From positions 2,567,780-2,631,779 of the forward strand of contig NC_019954.2 of assembly GCF_000328765.2 (NCBI RefSeq): a stretch of 64,000 nucleotides of DNA, given 5' to 3'. Positions 44,399 to 55,000 of the stretch are shown here, piece by piece. A program made the position numbers and the translations under genes. Origin of the DNA: Tepidanaerobacter acetatoxydans Re1 (GTDB taxonomy: Bacteria > Bacillota > Thermosediminibacteria > Thermosediminibacterales > Tepidanaerobacteraceae). Each line of letters begins with the position of its first letter. Within the stretch, counting starts at the first letter, position 1. Below the pieces are notes generated by a model. The model did no database searches. It had not been told where the DNA came from and was given only the letters and a program-made list of their open reading frames with translations.

Positions 44399-46588
44399 CT
44401 ATAAATGCTTGCAAATCACCAATCGTATATCTGAATAACTAATTTCTTCCGGCAAAGCCTCTTTAATAGGTTTTAGTTTTTCCGCACCTACTTTCTCAAT
44501 TGCATTTAAAATCTGTTTCTCTTTTTCCGAATCGATGAACCTTGACCAGTCAACGATTTTACCTTCTTGTTGACATCTTTCCAAATGGTTTATTATGGTA
44601 TTTTCAGTAAGGTTTCTTTGTTGTGCTATTTCTTTCAGCGACAATCCTTTAAGATAACAGTTGTAGGTCAGTTCATAGCGGCCAGTTTTAGTATTATCCT
44701 CTTGCAACTCACCTGGTAAGCTGTCAATCATGGTGTTATTTGCTATCTGTCTCCTAAGCTCATTGACATCTAACCCCTCTGTTTGGATATATTCATTTAT
44801 CAGGCAAACAAACTCCTCTCCATAGCTTTCATACTTTTTCTGGCCGACACCCTTTATTTTGAAGAATTCTTCCCGGTTTCGCGGCATGAATGCAGCCATT
44901 TCCCTTAAACTCGAGTCATGAAAAATTATATATGTTGGCAGGTTTTTCTCCTGGGCTATGGTTTGCCTTAAGTTTTTTAGCCGCTTGAAAAGTTCTTTGT
45001 CAAAATTATTGTTTATTCGCTCTGCAAAGAGCCTTTTTTCTTTTGACAAATTCGCTTTTTGAAGTAAATCTTTTTTATGAAAGAATTTTGTCTTACCATG
45101 TAATATTTCCCAGGAAATATCGGTGAGCTTTAGGATGGGAAACTTATCGGCAGTCATATGGATATATCCGTTTGATACTAAAGCCATTATCATTTCTTTT
45201 ATGGCATCACTGCTGTACTCTTGCATGATTTTATATGTAGAAATTTTATCCAGACCATATTCAATTACCCTCTTGCTTTTCGAACCTCGCAAAACCTGCA
45301 CAACAGTATTGACACCATAGTTCTGATTCACTCTGTATATGCATGATAATATTTTTTGTGCTTCTGTTGTAATATCAACCCTTTCCGATTGGTCCAAGCA
45401 GTTGCCGCAATTTTTACAGTTTTTCTGCTGTGCATCTTCACCGAAATAGACTAATATTTTATTTCTGAGACAATCATCAGTATGACAATAGTCTACCAAA
45501 TACTGGAGATTTTGGTACATAGCAGTTTCCCGCTCAGGAGAAAGATTTTCACTTTGTATTATAATCTTTTGTTTTACGATGTCTGCCGGAGAATACATTA
45601 AAATGCAGTCGCTTTTCTCCCCATCGCGGCCCGCTCTGCCCGCTTCCTGGTAATAAGCCTCCATATTTTTAGGCATATTATAGTGAATCACAAACCTTAT
45701 ATCAGGTTTGTCTATTCCCATTCCAAAAGCATTTGTGGCTGCGATTATCCTAACCTTGTCCAGCATGAAATTATCTTGATTTTCTTGCCTTGCCTCTGAG
45801 CTCATACCGCCGTGATATCCAACAACTGAAATGTCATAATCTTGGAGTTTCTTTACTAGAGATTCTACGGTCTTTCTGGTAGCGCAATATACTATCCCGG
45901 ATTCATTGGTATAATTGTTTTTCAAGTAGTTCAGCAAATATGAAAACTTATTGCTGGGTTTTACAACCTGATAAAACAGATTAGGCCTGTCAAACCCTGT
46001 TATGACCTCAAGGGGATTTTTTAGGCCTATTAAATTCTTTATTTCTTCAATAATTTCCTTGGTAGCCGTAGCTGTAAAAGCAGCTACCACTGGTCGAGGA
46101 TAAAGTGAATTTATGAATTTGGGGATTTCAAGATAGCTGGGTCTAAAATCATGACCCCATTGACTTATACAATGTGCCTCATCAATGGCTACCAGTGAGA
46201 TTTTCATATCCTTTGCCAAATTTAAAAACAAATTGGTGTTTAAGCGTTCCGGCGCTACATATATTAATTTGTACTTGCCATTTCGTATTTCATTAAGCCT
46301 TGTGATAAATTCATCATAATCTAAGGTACTGTTTATAAAAGTTCCCGCTAAGCCCATTTCATTCAAAGAATCTACCTGGTCCTTCATCAGAGAAATAAGC
46401 GGTGATACAACTATAGTTACACCTTCTAACATAGTTGCCGGCAGTTGATAACACAGGGATTTACCTCCCCCTGTGGGCATTATCCCCAAAACATCCCTGC
46501 CTGCAAGTATTGCATTTACCACCTTTTCCTGGCCTTTTTTAAAATTATCATATCCAAAATACGTCTTTAATGTTTCATATATACCCAT
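44399..46588 (-). CDS. recQ: ATP-dependent DNA helicase RecQ
   Basis: 729-residue 3'-5' helicase. Walker A MPTGGGKSLCYQLPA, DEAH box AIDEAHCISQWGHDFRPSY, motif VI QEAGRAGRDG, the zinc-binding cysteines (CLRNKILVYF..CKNCGNC), then RQC winged helix, an HRDC domain (about 520-600) and a C-terminal helix-turn-helix extension (LSLKEIAQQRNLTENTIINHL), as in Bacillus-type RecQ. It acts in recombination repair and pairs functionally with topoisomerase III, encoded nearby. Good ribosome site GAGGTGAACTT. It converges with the permease gene, about 40 bp between stops. Confidence 0.95.
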   Translation of the reverse strand: MGIYETLKTYFGYDNFKKGQEKVVNAILAGRDVLGIMPTGGGKSLCYQLPATMLEGVTIVVSPLISLMKDQVDSLNEMGLAGTFINSTLDYDEFITRLNEIRNGKYKLIYVAPERLNTNLFLNLAKDMKISLVAIDEAHCISQWGHDFRPSYLEIPKFINSLYPRPVVAAFTATATKEIIEEIKNLIGLKNPLEVITGFDRPNLFYQVVKPSNKFSYLLNYLKNNYTNESGIVYCATRKTVESLVKKLQDYDISVVGYHGGMSSEARQENQDNFMLDKVRIIAATNAFGMGIDKPDIRFVIHYNMPKNMEAYYQEAGRAGRDGEKSDCILMYSPADIVKQKIIIQSENLSPERETAMYQNLQYLVDYCHTDDCLRNKILVYFGEDAQQKNCKNCGNCLDQSERVDITTEAQKILSCIYRVNQNYGVNTVVQVLRGSKSKRVIEYGLDKISTYKIMQEYSSDAIKEMIMALVSNGYIHMTADKFPILKLTDISWEILHGKTKFFHKKDLLQKANLSKEKRLFAERINNNFDKELFKRLKNLRQTIAQEKNLPTYIIFHDSSLREMAAFMPRNREEFFKIKGVGQKKYESYGEEFVCLINEYIQTEGLDVNELRRQIANNTMIDSLPGELQEDNTKTGRYELTYNCYLKGLSLKEIAQQRNLTENTIINHLERCQQEGKIVDWSRFIDSEKEKQILNAIEKVGAEKLKPIKEALPEEISYSDIRLVICKHL

Positions 46589-46619
46589 AAGTTCACCTCA
46601 TAACTTCGTCCTAATTGAT

Positions 46620-46649
46620 ATTGTATCAGAGTATATATTATTGTTTCAA
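46620..46649 (-). promoter_or_regulatory. Probable recQ promoter
   Basis: TTGAAA and TACAAT with an 18-base spacer on the minus strand, about 30 bp before the recQ start. Confidence 0.5.
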
Positions 46650-46730
46650 TATACTTGAACGCTTATCGGTCAGCTTGCCGGTGATACTGCCTTCATAAAT
46701 CCGTTTGAAGATTATATCAAGCAATATAAT

Positions 46731-46762
46731 ATGGGATACTGCCTCTAAAAACAGTATCCCAT
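46731..46762 (-). terminator. Stem-loop downstream of hydA, possible terminator
   Basis: ATGGGATACTG/CAGTATCCCAT, 11 perfect base pairs, with a ten-base loop containing A5/T5. It lies about 120 bp beyond the hydA stop. The U-tract is weak on the minus strand. The rest of the 291-bp recQ-hydA gap contains a 28-codon open stretch (46661-46747, +) with no start and no family match. Confidence 0.5.
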
Positions 46763-46879
46763 TCCATTTTAAATGAATTTTTACATAGATTCCGCTTACC
46801 CTCTGCTGCAAAATATTTGATTTTATTCTGTTTTATAATTTTTCTTCTTATGTCAGTACTCTTAAAATCAAGTTTTTAA

Positions 46880-48859
46880 TTACTGCACTGCAGTTTGTTT
46901 CAAAATTTCATTAATTACTTTTTCAACTGTGGCTTCTCCAATCAGCACATCATCGACCATAACGCATGGGCTTTGTGTGCAATTTTCGAAACAGAATGTT
47001 GCAGCAAGTTCTACTTTATCCTTAAAATCTTCTTGACTCAATTTATCCTTTAGGGTTGAAAAAAGGTCATAGGCACCTGACAGATAGCAGCATGTGCCCA
47101 CACACACTTTTACAACTCTTTTTTTAGCAGTATTCAATTGCCCTTCAAAAAAGCATATACTTTCATTAATTCTTTTTCGATTTGTATAGGCTGTGTGGAG
47201 CATTGCATGAGCTTTAGCACTTCCCGGCTCACCGAGATTGTCTTTATATAGGTCTTTTATTACTGGGTTTTCTATGGGAGATTTAAGCTGCATAAGTTTT
47301 TCATGTCCAAAGAGACCTTGTTTTCGGCTTTTTCTTATATTATTGCTGTTCGGCTGAGGTTGACCGCCGCCTCCTATACATCCGCCAGAACATGCCATTA
47401 CTTCTATCAAGTCATAGTATTTATTCCCGGCTCTTAAATCTTCAAGAAGCTTTTTTGCATTACCTAATCCCGAAACTGTTGCAACTTTAATTTTTCTTGC
47501 ATTATAATCTATTTCAGCTGTTTTTATGTTTGGGTTATCCTTATCTGCTTTAAAATCAGGTTCTTTTCCGATTACCCTCATTACGGCAGTTGCCACACCT
47601 TTGCTGCCGCCAAAGATAACTCCGCCTCCCGTAGCAAAGCCAAGAGGCATGTCAAAGGGCATCTCTTCCACCTCATCGAAGACTACTCCGGCTTCCCTTA
47701 TCATTCTTGCAAGCTCCTGTGTGGTAAGCACTGCATCAACATCCGGAATACCATTCTTGAAAAATTCTTCCCGTTTAGCTTCAGACTTTTTCGCCGTACA
47801 TGGCATTATAGAAACTACGAATATATTTTCAGAGTCTGTGCCCATGGCTTTGGCATAAATGCCCTTCATCAGTGAGCCAAACATTTGTTGAGGAGATCTG
47901 CAGGTAGAAATGTTGTCCTTATACTGCGGATAGTGCAGCTCCACATATTTTACCCACGCAGGACAGCATGATGTAAATTGAGGCAAACGTTGGTTTTTAG
48001 AAATCCTTTCTAGGAATTCACAGGATTCTTCTATTGCAGTAACATCTGCTGCAAAACAAGTATCAAAAACCTTATCAAATCCTATTTTTTTCAAAGCACC
48101 TACGACTTTTCCGGTTGCAGGGGTACCGGGTTTTAAGCCGAATTCTTCTCCAAGGGAAACTCTTACAGCCGGAGCAATCTGAGCTACTACTGTTTTTTGT
48201 GGGTCGTAAAGGGCAGACCACACCTTTTCCATATGTGATGCTATTGTCAGCGCTCCTGTCGGACAAACTGCCGCACATTGGCCGCAATCCACGCAATTGA
48301 CTTCGGAAATATTCTTGTTAAAAGGCGGCACAACCTTGGCATTGCTGCCTCTATATGCAAAACCCAGCACACCTACACCTTGCACTTCTTCGCACATTCT
48401 AACACAATCTCCACATAAGATGCACTTGTTTGGATCTCTTACTATAGCAGGGCTTGAATCATCTATAGGCAGCCTACCGTTTTTCTGTCCAAATCGGATT
48501 TCCCCAATTCCTAAAATGTTTGCCAATTCCTGTAGGCGGCAGTTGCCGCTCTTTACACAGGTTGTGCACTCTCTATCGTGGTTTGCCAGCAAAAGCTCTA
48601 AAGTAACCCTTCTCTGACGTATTAGCCTTTCTGTATGAGTCCTGATAGACATTCCGGGGCGAGGCGGGGTTGAGCATGCTGCCATTATTCTGCCGTTATC
48701 ATCTTCTACCAGGCACATCCTGCATGCACCATATACCGAAAGCTCTGAATGATAGCAGAAAGTTGGAAGCTCAATGCCAGCTTTTCGTATTACTTCCAAG
48801 AGATTGGCTTCATCAGTAAACGACACTTGTTTTCCGTTTATTTTCATAGTCTTTTCCAT
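46880..48859 (-). CDS. hydA: [FeFe]-hydrogenase catalytic subunit, multimeric NAD-linked type
   Basis: 659 residues. An N-terminal [2Fe-2S] ferredoxin domain (CYHSELSVYGACRMC), the His-Cys3 cluster site (HDRECTTCVKSGNC), two [4Fe-4S] motifs (CILCGDCVRMC; CVDCGQCAAVCP) and the H-cluster domain with TSCCPAW, MPCTAKKSEAKR and ACSGGCIGGGGQ, then the small-subunit region. A C-terminal thioredoxin-like [2Fe-2S] domain (CVGTCCYLSGA; CFENCTQSPC) is an extra found in some HydA. With HydB and HydC it forms the trimeric hydrogenase that, in relatives, bifurcates electrons between ferredoxin and NAD(H). Maturase genes hydEFG are not in the window. Confidence 0.95.
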   Translation of the reverse strand: MEKTMKINGKQVSFTDEANLLEVIRKAGIELPTFCYHSELSVYGACRMCLVEDDNGRIMAACSTPPRPGMSIRTHTERLIRQRRVTLELLLANHDRECTTCVKSGNCRLQELANILGIGEIRFGQKNGRLPIDDSSPAIVRDPNKCILCGDCVRMCEEVQGVGVLGFAYRGSNAKVVPPFNKNISEVNCVDCGQCAAVCPTGALTIASHMEKVWSALYDPQKTVVAQIAPAVRVSLGEEFGLKPGTPATGKVVGALKKIGFDKVFDTCFAADVTAIEESCEFLERISKNQRLPQFTSCCPAWVKYVELHYPQYKDNISTCRSPQQMFGSLMKGIYAKAMGTDSENIFVVSIMPCTAKKSEAKREEFFKNGIPDVDAVLTTQELARMIREAGVVFDEVEEMPFDMPLGFATGGGVIFGGSKGVATAVMRVIGKEPDFKADKDNPNIKTAEIDYNARKIKVATVSGLGNAKKLLEDLRAGNKYYDLIEVMACSGGCIGGGGQPQPNSNNIRKSRKQGLFGHEKLMQLKSPIENPVIKDLYKDNLGEPGSAKAHAMLHTAYTNRKRINESICFFEGQLNTAKKRVVKVCVGTCCYLSGAYDLFSTLKDKLSQEDFKDKVELAATFCFENCTQSPCVMVDDVLIGEATVEKVINEILKQTAVQ

Positions 48860-48862
48860 GGC

Positions 48863-50740
48863 TTATTCCTCCCTTATGGCATCAAAGGGGCATGCATCTA
48901 TACATGCAAGACACCGCAAGCATCGAGTAATGTCAATTTTATGAGGTTCCCTCGTTTTGCCTTCAATAGCCGATGCAGGACATATTTTCCTGCATTTTCC
49001 GCAGCCGCGGCATTTATCCGGGTCAATGGCAAGTTGACCAAGGCCTTTACATACCTTTGAGGGGCATCTTTTTTCAACTACATGTGCCATATATTCATCT
49101 TTAAAATATTTCATCGTTGTCAATACCGGGTTAGGCGCAGTCTTCCCAAGACCGCACAAGGAACCGATTTTTACTACTTCGGCAAGCTCCTCTAAAAGTT
49201 GTAAGTCTTTTATATTCGCATTACCTGACACTATCTTTTCTAAAATCTCCAGCATCCTTTTTGTTCCTTCTCGACATGGCACACATTTGCCGCAGGATTC
49301 TCTTTGGGTAAAATCCATAAAAAACCGGGCCACTTCCACCATACAGCTATCCTCATCTAAAACTACCAAACCGCCTGAACCCACCATAGCACCGGCAGCC
49401 TCCAGAGAATCAAAGTCCATAGAAATATCAAGATGCTCTTCGGTCAAACATCCGCCTGAAGGGCCTCCAATCTGAACCGCCTTAAACTTCTTGCCGTTTC
49501 TTATACCTGCACCTATATCAAATATTATTTGGCGAAGTGTAATACCCATAGGCACTTCAATTAAGCCCGTGTTGTTTATATTGCCTGTCAATGCAAATAT
49601 TTTCGTTCCGGGGCTTCCGGGAGTACCTATGGACAGATACCAATCAGCTCCGTTAGATATTATAAGAGGTACATTTGCAAAGGTTTCTACATTGTTTAAA
49701 ACCGTAGGTTTCCCAAAAAGGCCCTTTTCAACAGTGCGAGGCGGTCTGGGTCGAGGCATTCCTCTAAAGCCTTCAATAGACTGAGTAAGCGCCGAACCCT
49801 CACCACATACAAACGCACCTGCTCCCTTGTTGATATGAATATCAAAATCAAAATTGCTGCCTAATATGTTTTTCCCGAGAAATCCCCATTCATGTGCTTG
49901 TTGTATGGCCACCTGCAGTCTTTTAACCGCCAGAGGATATTCACCTCTTACATATATGTAGCCTTCCCTGGCTCCAGATGCATATCCTGCTATTATCATG
50001 CCTTCCAGCATCTGATGAGGATCACCTTCCATTACACTGCGATCCATGAAGGCTCCGGGATCTCCTTCATCTCCATTGCACACCACATACTTTATATCCG
50101 CATCCTGCATAAGAACCTGTTTCCACTTTTTCCCTGTCGGAAACCCTGCTCCACCGCGCCCTCTAAGTCCGGATTTTAAAATCTCATCACAGACCTCTTC
50201 AGGTGTCATTTTCATTAACACCTTTGCAAGTGCTTTATAACCGCCACATACAATATAATCTCTTATGTCCTCGGCATCAATTTTGCCGCAGTTTTTCAGC
50301 ACAAGGCGCGTTTGACGGCGATAAAAAGGAATTTCCTCTTCTTTTAGAAACTCTTTTTTCTCGGCAGAGTCTTTAAACAAAAGCCGCTTAACAGGTTGCT
50401 TTCTCAAGACTGTGCTTTCAACAATCTCCTCAACATCCTCGGCCTTTACCTTTACATATAAATAGCCTTCAGGTTCAATTCTAACAAGAGGGCCCATTTC
50501 ACAAAATCCGTGGCAGCCGCTAGAAGATATGCCGACTCCTTCTTTCCCTTCTTGAATTAGCTTTAGATCAGTATAAAGCCCCTTCTTGTGTAAAATTTCT
50601 TTGAACTTTTCGTAGACATCTAGTGAACCGTTAGCAATACACCCGGTCCCTCCGCATACAAGAATACGCATGTGGTAGCCTTGCACCATTTTGCTCAACT
50701 CATCATATTTCCCTTGCAACTCATCAACTGTCCTGATCAT
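48863..50740 (-). CDS. hydB: Hydrogenase subunit HydB (NuoF-like, NAD/FMN-binding)
   Basis: 625 residues. An N-terminal thioredoxin-like [2Fe-2S] domain (CGGTGCIANGS; CHGFCEMGP) precedes the NuoF core with NADH/FMN loops GRGGAGFPTGKKW and GEGSALTQSIEG, the [4Fe-4S] ligands CGKCVPCREGT..CGLG, and two C-terminal [4Fe-4S] motifs (CRGCGKCRKICPA; CLRCLACIDACP). This is the flavin subunit where bifurcation is thought to take place in Thermotoga/Thermoanaerobacter-type HydABC. It overlaps hydC by 17 bp and precedes hydA by three. Confidence 0.95.
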   Translation of the reverse strand: MIRTVDELQGKYDELSKMVQGYHMRILVCGGTGCIANGSLDVYEKFKEILHKKGLYTDLKLIQEGKEGVGISSSGCHGFCEMGPLVRIEPEGYLYVKVKAEDVEEIVESTVLRKQPVKRLLFKDSAEKKEFLKEEEIPFYRRQTRLVLKNCGKIDAEDIRDYIVCGGYKALAKVLMKMTPEEVCDEILKSGLRGRGGAGFPTGKKWKQVLMQDADIKYVVCNGDEGDPGAFMDRSVMEGDPHQMLEGMIIAGYASGAREGYIYVRGEYPLAVKRLQVAIQQAHEWGFLGKNILGSNFDFDIHINKGAGAFVCGEGSALTQSIEGFRGMPRPRPPRTVEKGLFGKPTVLNNVETFANVPLIISNGADWYLSIGTPGSPGTKIFALTGNINNTGLIEVPMGITLRQIIFDIGAGIRNGKKFKAVQIGGPSGGCLTEEHLDISMDFDSLEAAGAMVGSGGLVVLDEDSCMVEVARFFMDFTQRESCGKCVPCREGTKRMLEILEKIVSGNANIKDLQLLEELAEVVKIGSLCGLGKTAPNPVLTTMKYFKDEYMAHVVEKRCPSKVCKGLGQLAIDPDKCRGCGKCRKICPASAIEGKTREPHKIDITRCLRCLACIDACPFDAIREE

Positions 50741-51227
50741 TGCAGCTTACCTCCTTTATATCATTAATCAGCTGCCTTACCTTCTCAGGTGTCATATTGC
50801 CATATACCTTGTCGTTTATAACAATCACAGGTGCTAGACCACATGCTCCCAAGCACGAAACAGTCTCAAGCGTAAAGAGCATATCATCGGTCGTTTTTGC
50901 ATCACCTTTTAAATTCAGTATTTCTTTGGTAGTAGATAGGATTTTATCCGAATTTCGCACATGACATGCCGTTCCATCGCAGACCTTTATCAGATTTTTC
51001 CCTTTTGGCTCCAGTGAAAAGCTTTCATAAAAAGTAGCAACGCCAAATATTCTAGATGGCGCTATTCTCATAGCAGTGGAAATGTAAACAAGAATTTCTT
51101 CCGGCAAATAGCGATAAATCTCCTGCACTTCCTGAAATATGCTTATAAGATTTGACGGTTTATAATCATATTTTTCAAGAATCTCGTTTACCTTTTCAAA
51201 GTTTCTGCATGAAATATCATTTACCAA
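50724..51227 (-). CDS. hydC: Hydrogenase subunit HydC (NuoE-like)
   Basis: About 167 residues with one [2Fe-2S] cluster: CDGTACHVRNS and CLGACGLAPV supply the four cysteines in NuoE order. It passes electrons between HydB and the other subunits. I chose the TTG at 51227, eight bases after AAGGAGG; the GTG at 51248 overlaps the ribosome site. It is the first gene of hydCBA, transcribed from the promoter at 51356-51384. Confidence 0.92.
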   Translation of the reverse strand: MVNDISCRNFEKVNEILEKYDYKPSNLISIFQEVQEIYRYLPEEILVYISTAMRIAPSRIFGVATFYESFSLEPKGKNLIKVCDGTACHVRNSDKILSTTKEILNLKGDAKTTDDMLFTLETVSCLGACGLAPVIVINDKVYGNMTPEKVRQLINDIKEVSCNDQDS

Positions 51228-51355
51228 ATTTAAGTCCTCCTTTATCACGGTATTTTGAAATCCAATGCATATGTGATTGTTAATACTTTCACAAATAAGA
51301 GCAAAAAATAAAGCCGTAAAATATTGGTTACCCGTGTCTTTTATCTTTGATAGAT

Positions 51356-51384
51356 ATTATATTTTATTGTTAAATATTTGTCAA
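51356..51384 (-). promoter_or_regulatory. hydCBA promoter with overlapping Rex-like operator
   Basis: Perfect TTGACA and TATAAT with 17-base spacing on the minus strand. The -35 region sits within TTGTTAAATATTTGTCAA (51367-51384, plus strand), which matches the Rex consensus TTGTTAA-N4-TTAACAA at 12 of 14 defined positions. Rex represses fermentative and hydrogenase genes at high NAD+/NADH; overlap with the -35 box fits repression. The leader is about 120 bases long. Confidence 0.8.
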
Positions 51385-51565
51385 TATATATTATACTTTA
51401 TTTTTCTCAAAAAACGAAATAAAATCATATGCGTTATGGACTGTATAATAAAAATGCCGGCAAAGCAATGTTCCCCCAGGTTAATGCAAAGTCAATTTAA
51501 TTAGTGTAAACTTTTTGAGCCAATTGAATAATATACTATTAAAGTATAAAAAGGAGGATGGTGGT

Positions 51566-51940
51566 ATGATAATATATATTGTACAATCCGGCGACACTCT
51601 CAGCATGATAGCAAATCGATTCAATGTTACCGTCCAAAAAATTATAGAAAACAATTGGGTCGGAACTGATATGATGATTGTTCCGGGGCAAATTCTCTTC
51701 ATCCCCAGAGACCAGTATGCATGTGATGCAGAAGATGCTATGGATCCTCTATCAATGCTAAAACCTTATATTAAACAGGAAGTCCTTTATGTTGTGCAGC
51801 GCGGAGATACCCTAACCGCTATTTCACGAAGGTTTGACAGTACAGTAGACGCCGTTGTAAAAGCCAACAACTTAGAAGGCCCCAGTGCCACAATATATAC
51901 CGGCCAAGTTCTCAGAATTCCAATTATCGGGTTTCGGTAA
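51566..51940 (+). CDS. Two-LysM-domain protein
   Basis: 124-residue protein consisting almost only of two LysM domains (about 1-48, IYIVQSGDTLSMIANRFNV; about 75-122, LYVVQRGDTLTAISRRFDS) joined by a short acidic linker. LysM binds N-acetylglucosamine in peptidoglycan or spore cortex. There is no signal peptide, as in several spore-coat or cortex LysM proteins, so a spore role is possible. The ATG at 51566 has AAGGAGG eight bases upstream; a longer frame upstream is unlikely. Confidence 0.85.
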   Translation: MIIYIVQSGDTLSMIANRFNVTVQKIIENNWVGTDMMIVPGQILFIPRDQYACDAEDAMDPLSMLKPYIKQEVLYVVQRGDTLTAISRRFDSTVDAVVKANNLEGPSATIYTGQVLRIPIIGFR

Positions 51941-51949
51941 AATTAACTA

Positions 51950-52004
51950 CCCCCTCATCTTATAGAAATATAACTATTTATTTAGATGAGGGGGTGATTC
52001 TTTT
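51950..52004. terminator. Terminator between the LysM gene and the jet operon
   Basis: CCCCCTCATCT/AGATGAGGGGG with a 23-base AT-rich loop and TTCTTTTAT after it on the plus strand. It can serve the LysM gene and possibly the convergent jetC. Confidence 0.8.
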
Positions 52005-52086
52005 ATATTAGGCCGGCCAAGCTTTTAAATTATGCAAGCAGGCACTTGTCTTGGTCATTTTTACAACAGCAGTAATTCCTTTTTTA

Positions 52087-55000
52087 TTATATCTTATTTA
52101 CTCGTCCGCCGTGAACCACCCGCCCGGTGACTGTTCCTGACTTTCCAGAATCTTCATCGCCTATGTCCAATGCCCAAAACACAGGAAAACGCTCACTTAT
52201 TTCGGCTTTTATTATCTCCGGGGCAGCAAAGGCTATAATTTGGAAGTTTAATTTGTCGGCAATCTCAAAGATGGGATCTAAGACATGATTCCCTGATGCA
52301 CTACCAAAGGGATTGTCCAGTATGAGCACTGTCCAGGGATTGTTATTCCCAAAATGGCGTTTTTTGTAATTCATCAGCATCATTATTACAAATGTGCTAA
52401 TTGATAAGGTTTGCCCTCCGCTGCCTTCGGGCTGATCGCCTTCCCCTTTGTTTATGGCTTCCCATGTGGTGTAGTAGTAGTCATGGGGTTTGGCATATCG
52501 GAATTCATTTTTCTCAGTCATTTTATAGACCATAAGTGTAGGATATCTGCCTCGAACAGAGCGAGAAAATATAGCCTGATCACCCATCATCTTTTCAATT
52601 ATTTCATCTTCTATATCGTCTATATCTTCATATTCTTTCATAACCTCGGCTATTGATTCAACGAAGTAATCTCTTAATGTGTAAAAGACATCTTCTTCAT
52701 TCTTGGGGAGCTCTTCCTCTTCCTTAAGTTTCAGTAAAGGAAAGACATAGCCGTTTTCATTGACATAGTTCATGCCCGCCACCATTTCCTTTAAAGATTC
52801 CACCATTGCCAAGGCATGTCTTGAGGCCCGTTCTGCCCAAGTGTTCCGAATTTCTTCAGCCTTAGATTTGTCTGAAGATATGCTGTTTATTTCCTTTTGA
52901 AAATGGTCCTTCATGGTGTAAAAAGAAACTAAGTTGCTGTCATACATTTCAATTTGTGTATCTTGAAGGCTGCTGAGTATCAAGTTCTTAAGTATATCGT
53001 CCTTTATCTCTTTCTTTACTATATCTATAAACTCTTGAAAGTTTTGACCTGCCTGCTGATGATTTTGCAGCAACTGGTCTTTTGATCTTTTGAATTTATC
53101 CTCCCACAAATCCAGTTCCCGACGGGAATTTTCACGAATTTTTATCATTAACTCTTCACTAATTTTGCCTTTTTTAAAATCCAGCTCACTATATATCTTT
53201 ATGTCGGAAATAACATCTTTAATATTATTTCTGTCTTGTTCTCTTGCAGCTATTATATCTTCGGTCTCAAGGAGAAAACTCTTATTATCTTTTAAACCCT
53301 TGTTTATAAGATATTCTTTTTCATCAAGGTCAGCATCGGCCCATATTTGGGTAGGTTTGCCATATTCCTCTTTTATTTGCCTTTGAATTTTTGCTAATTG
53401 TTTCTGAGCCTCTTCTATTTTGGTTTCAACCTTTACAAGCGTCTTCGACAATTGAGCAAGTGTTTCGCCGGCTTTCTCAAGTTCAACTTCTATAAAATCC
53501 TTCTTTAAGGACAGACTGTCCGCTGTGCCCTCAATGGGTTCATATTCCTGCCAGTTTTTATCAATCTGCTTCAGATCATTTTCTACATCGGCCAGTTTTT
53601 GTTGAACAAGTTCGATATCTTTGTTAATTAAGCTAATATCATTATTTCGAATCTCCATGTCTTTTGAAAGGCTCTCCCACCTGGAAATATCCAATGTAAA
53701 ATCTTCGTCAATTAGTGAATATACAGGTTCTGAAGTGCTTTCCACAATTTTAGTTTTAAATCCGGTTTCCACAAACTTTGCATCGCTGATAATAGCTTTT
53801 ATTTCTTTTAATTGACTTTCAACTTGTATTTTCCATGTTACATGATTTTGAACATCTTTATCTTTCAGCCTTCGATACTCGTTAATCTGTTCTTCTAAAC
53901 GTTCACACCGAAGATTTATGGCTTTTAGTTTTTCTTCTACTTCAGTAATTTCCTTTTCCCTGACCCTTATCTGCTGCAAGCGCCCTATGAATTCGGAGAG
54001 AATATCAATTTTTTTTGCGGTATCTTGATTTTGTTTCTTGCAGTTATCTAATCTGCAGCCGATTTTTTTCAGGTCTTCCTGCAGTGTGCTGATAGTTTCT
54101 TTAAGTTTGATATCATCAAATTTTAGTTTTTCAAGTTCTTCTTCCTTCTCCTTAAGCTTTATATATAGTGCTTCTGAGCTTTCTTTATCTTGCTGAAACT
54201 TTATATCTTTCATCAAATCCTGTAGTTTATGGATATTTTGGCTTACGACCTGTAATGCATCTTTTAATTTTCCATCTCGGTCTAAGATATTATTTTTCCA
54301 CTTGACATATGCTGATGGATTTAAAACCAGTTCCAATTCATCGCCGGCAATGATTTCAAAAGCGTATTTACCTTTGCCTTGCATTGCTGAACGAATATAT
54401 ATAGGAACAGATGAACGTAAAAATATATTTTCTTTGAGATTTTCCTTTAAAAGCTCCCAATCCTGTAAATTTGCTATTACAATACCATGGATAATGGAGG
54501 GGAAGTCCTCAATAAGACGGTGTTTATCATCATCTCCAAGGGAGCTTAAAAACTCCGTACCCAATTGGGCATTGATTCCCAAGCCTTTGATTCTATTTTT
54601 TATCGAGAGAATATCATTGTTCGGCACCCAATAATCTTCTTGGTTTAAACTTTTGTCGATATTGTTTTCCCATAGACTCTGCTTAAGTTGGTCAAGCTTT
54701 ATTTCTTTTTCCTGAATTAGTTTTTCTAAATCATATAACCTGTCTTTTAACCAACTATCTCGGTATGTTTCATTAAGTGCATCCAAATTCAGCTCATTTG
54801 CAATCCTAAGTTTTAAGGAATCTTCTTGGCCTTTTAGCTTAGCAATTTCCGCCTCTATTTTGTCAATTTCAGATTGCATATATTTTATGTCTTTTTCTTT
54901 GCCGTTTTGATGAATTCGACAATCATATATCTTTTGGTTAATATTATCCATGTCTTTCTCTAGTTTTTCTATTTCAGTCTTTTCAGCCTTGTCTTGCCCT

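Noticed and set aside
46661-46747. Coding-like 28-codon stretch (LIGQLAGDTAFINPFEDYI) between recQ and hydA
   Set aside because: No start codon and no family I can name; could be a captured fragment like those at 9.4 and 15.8 kb, but evidence is too thin.
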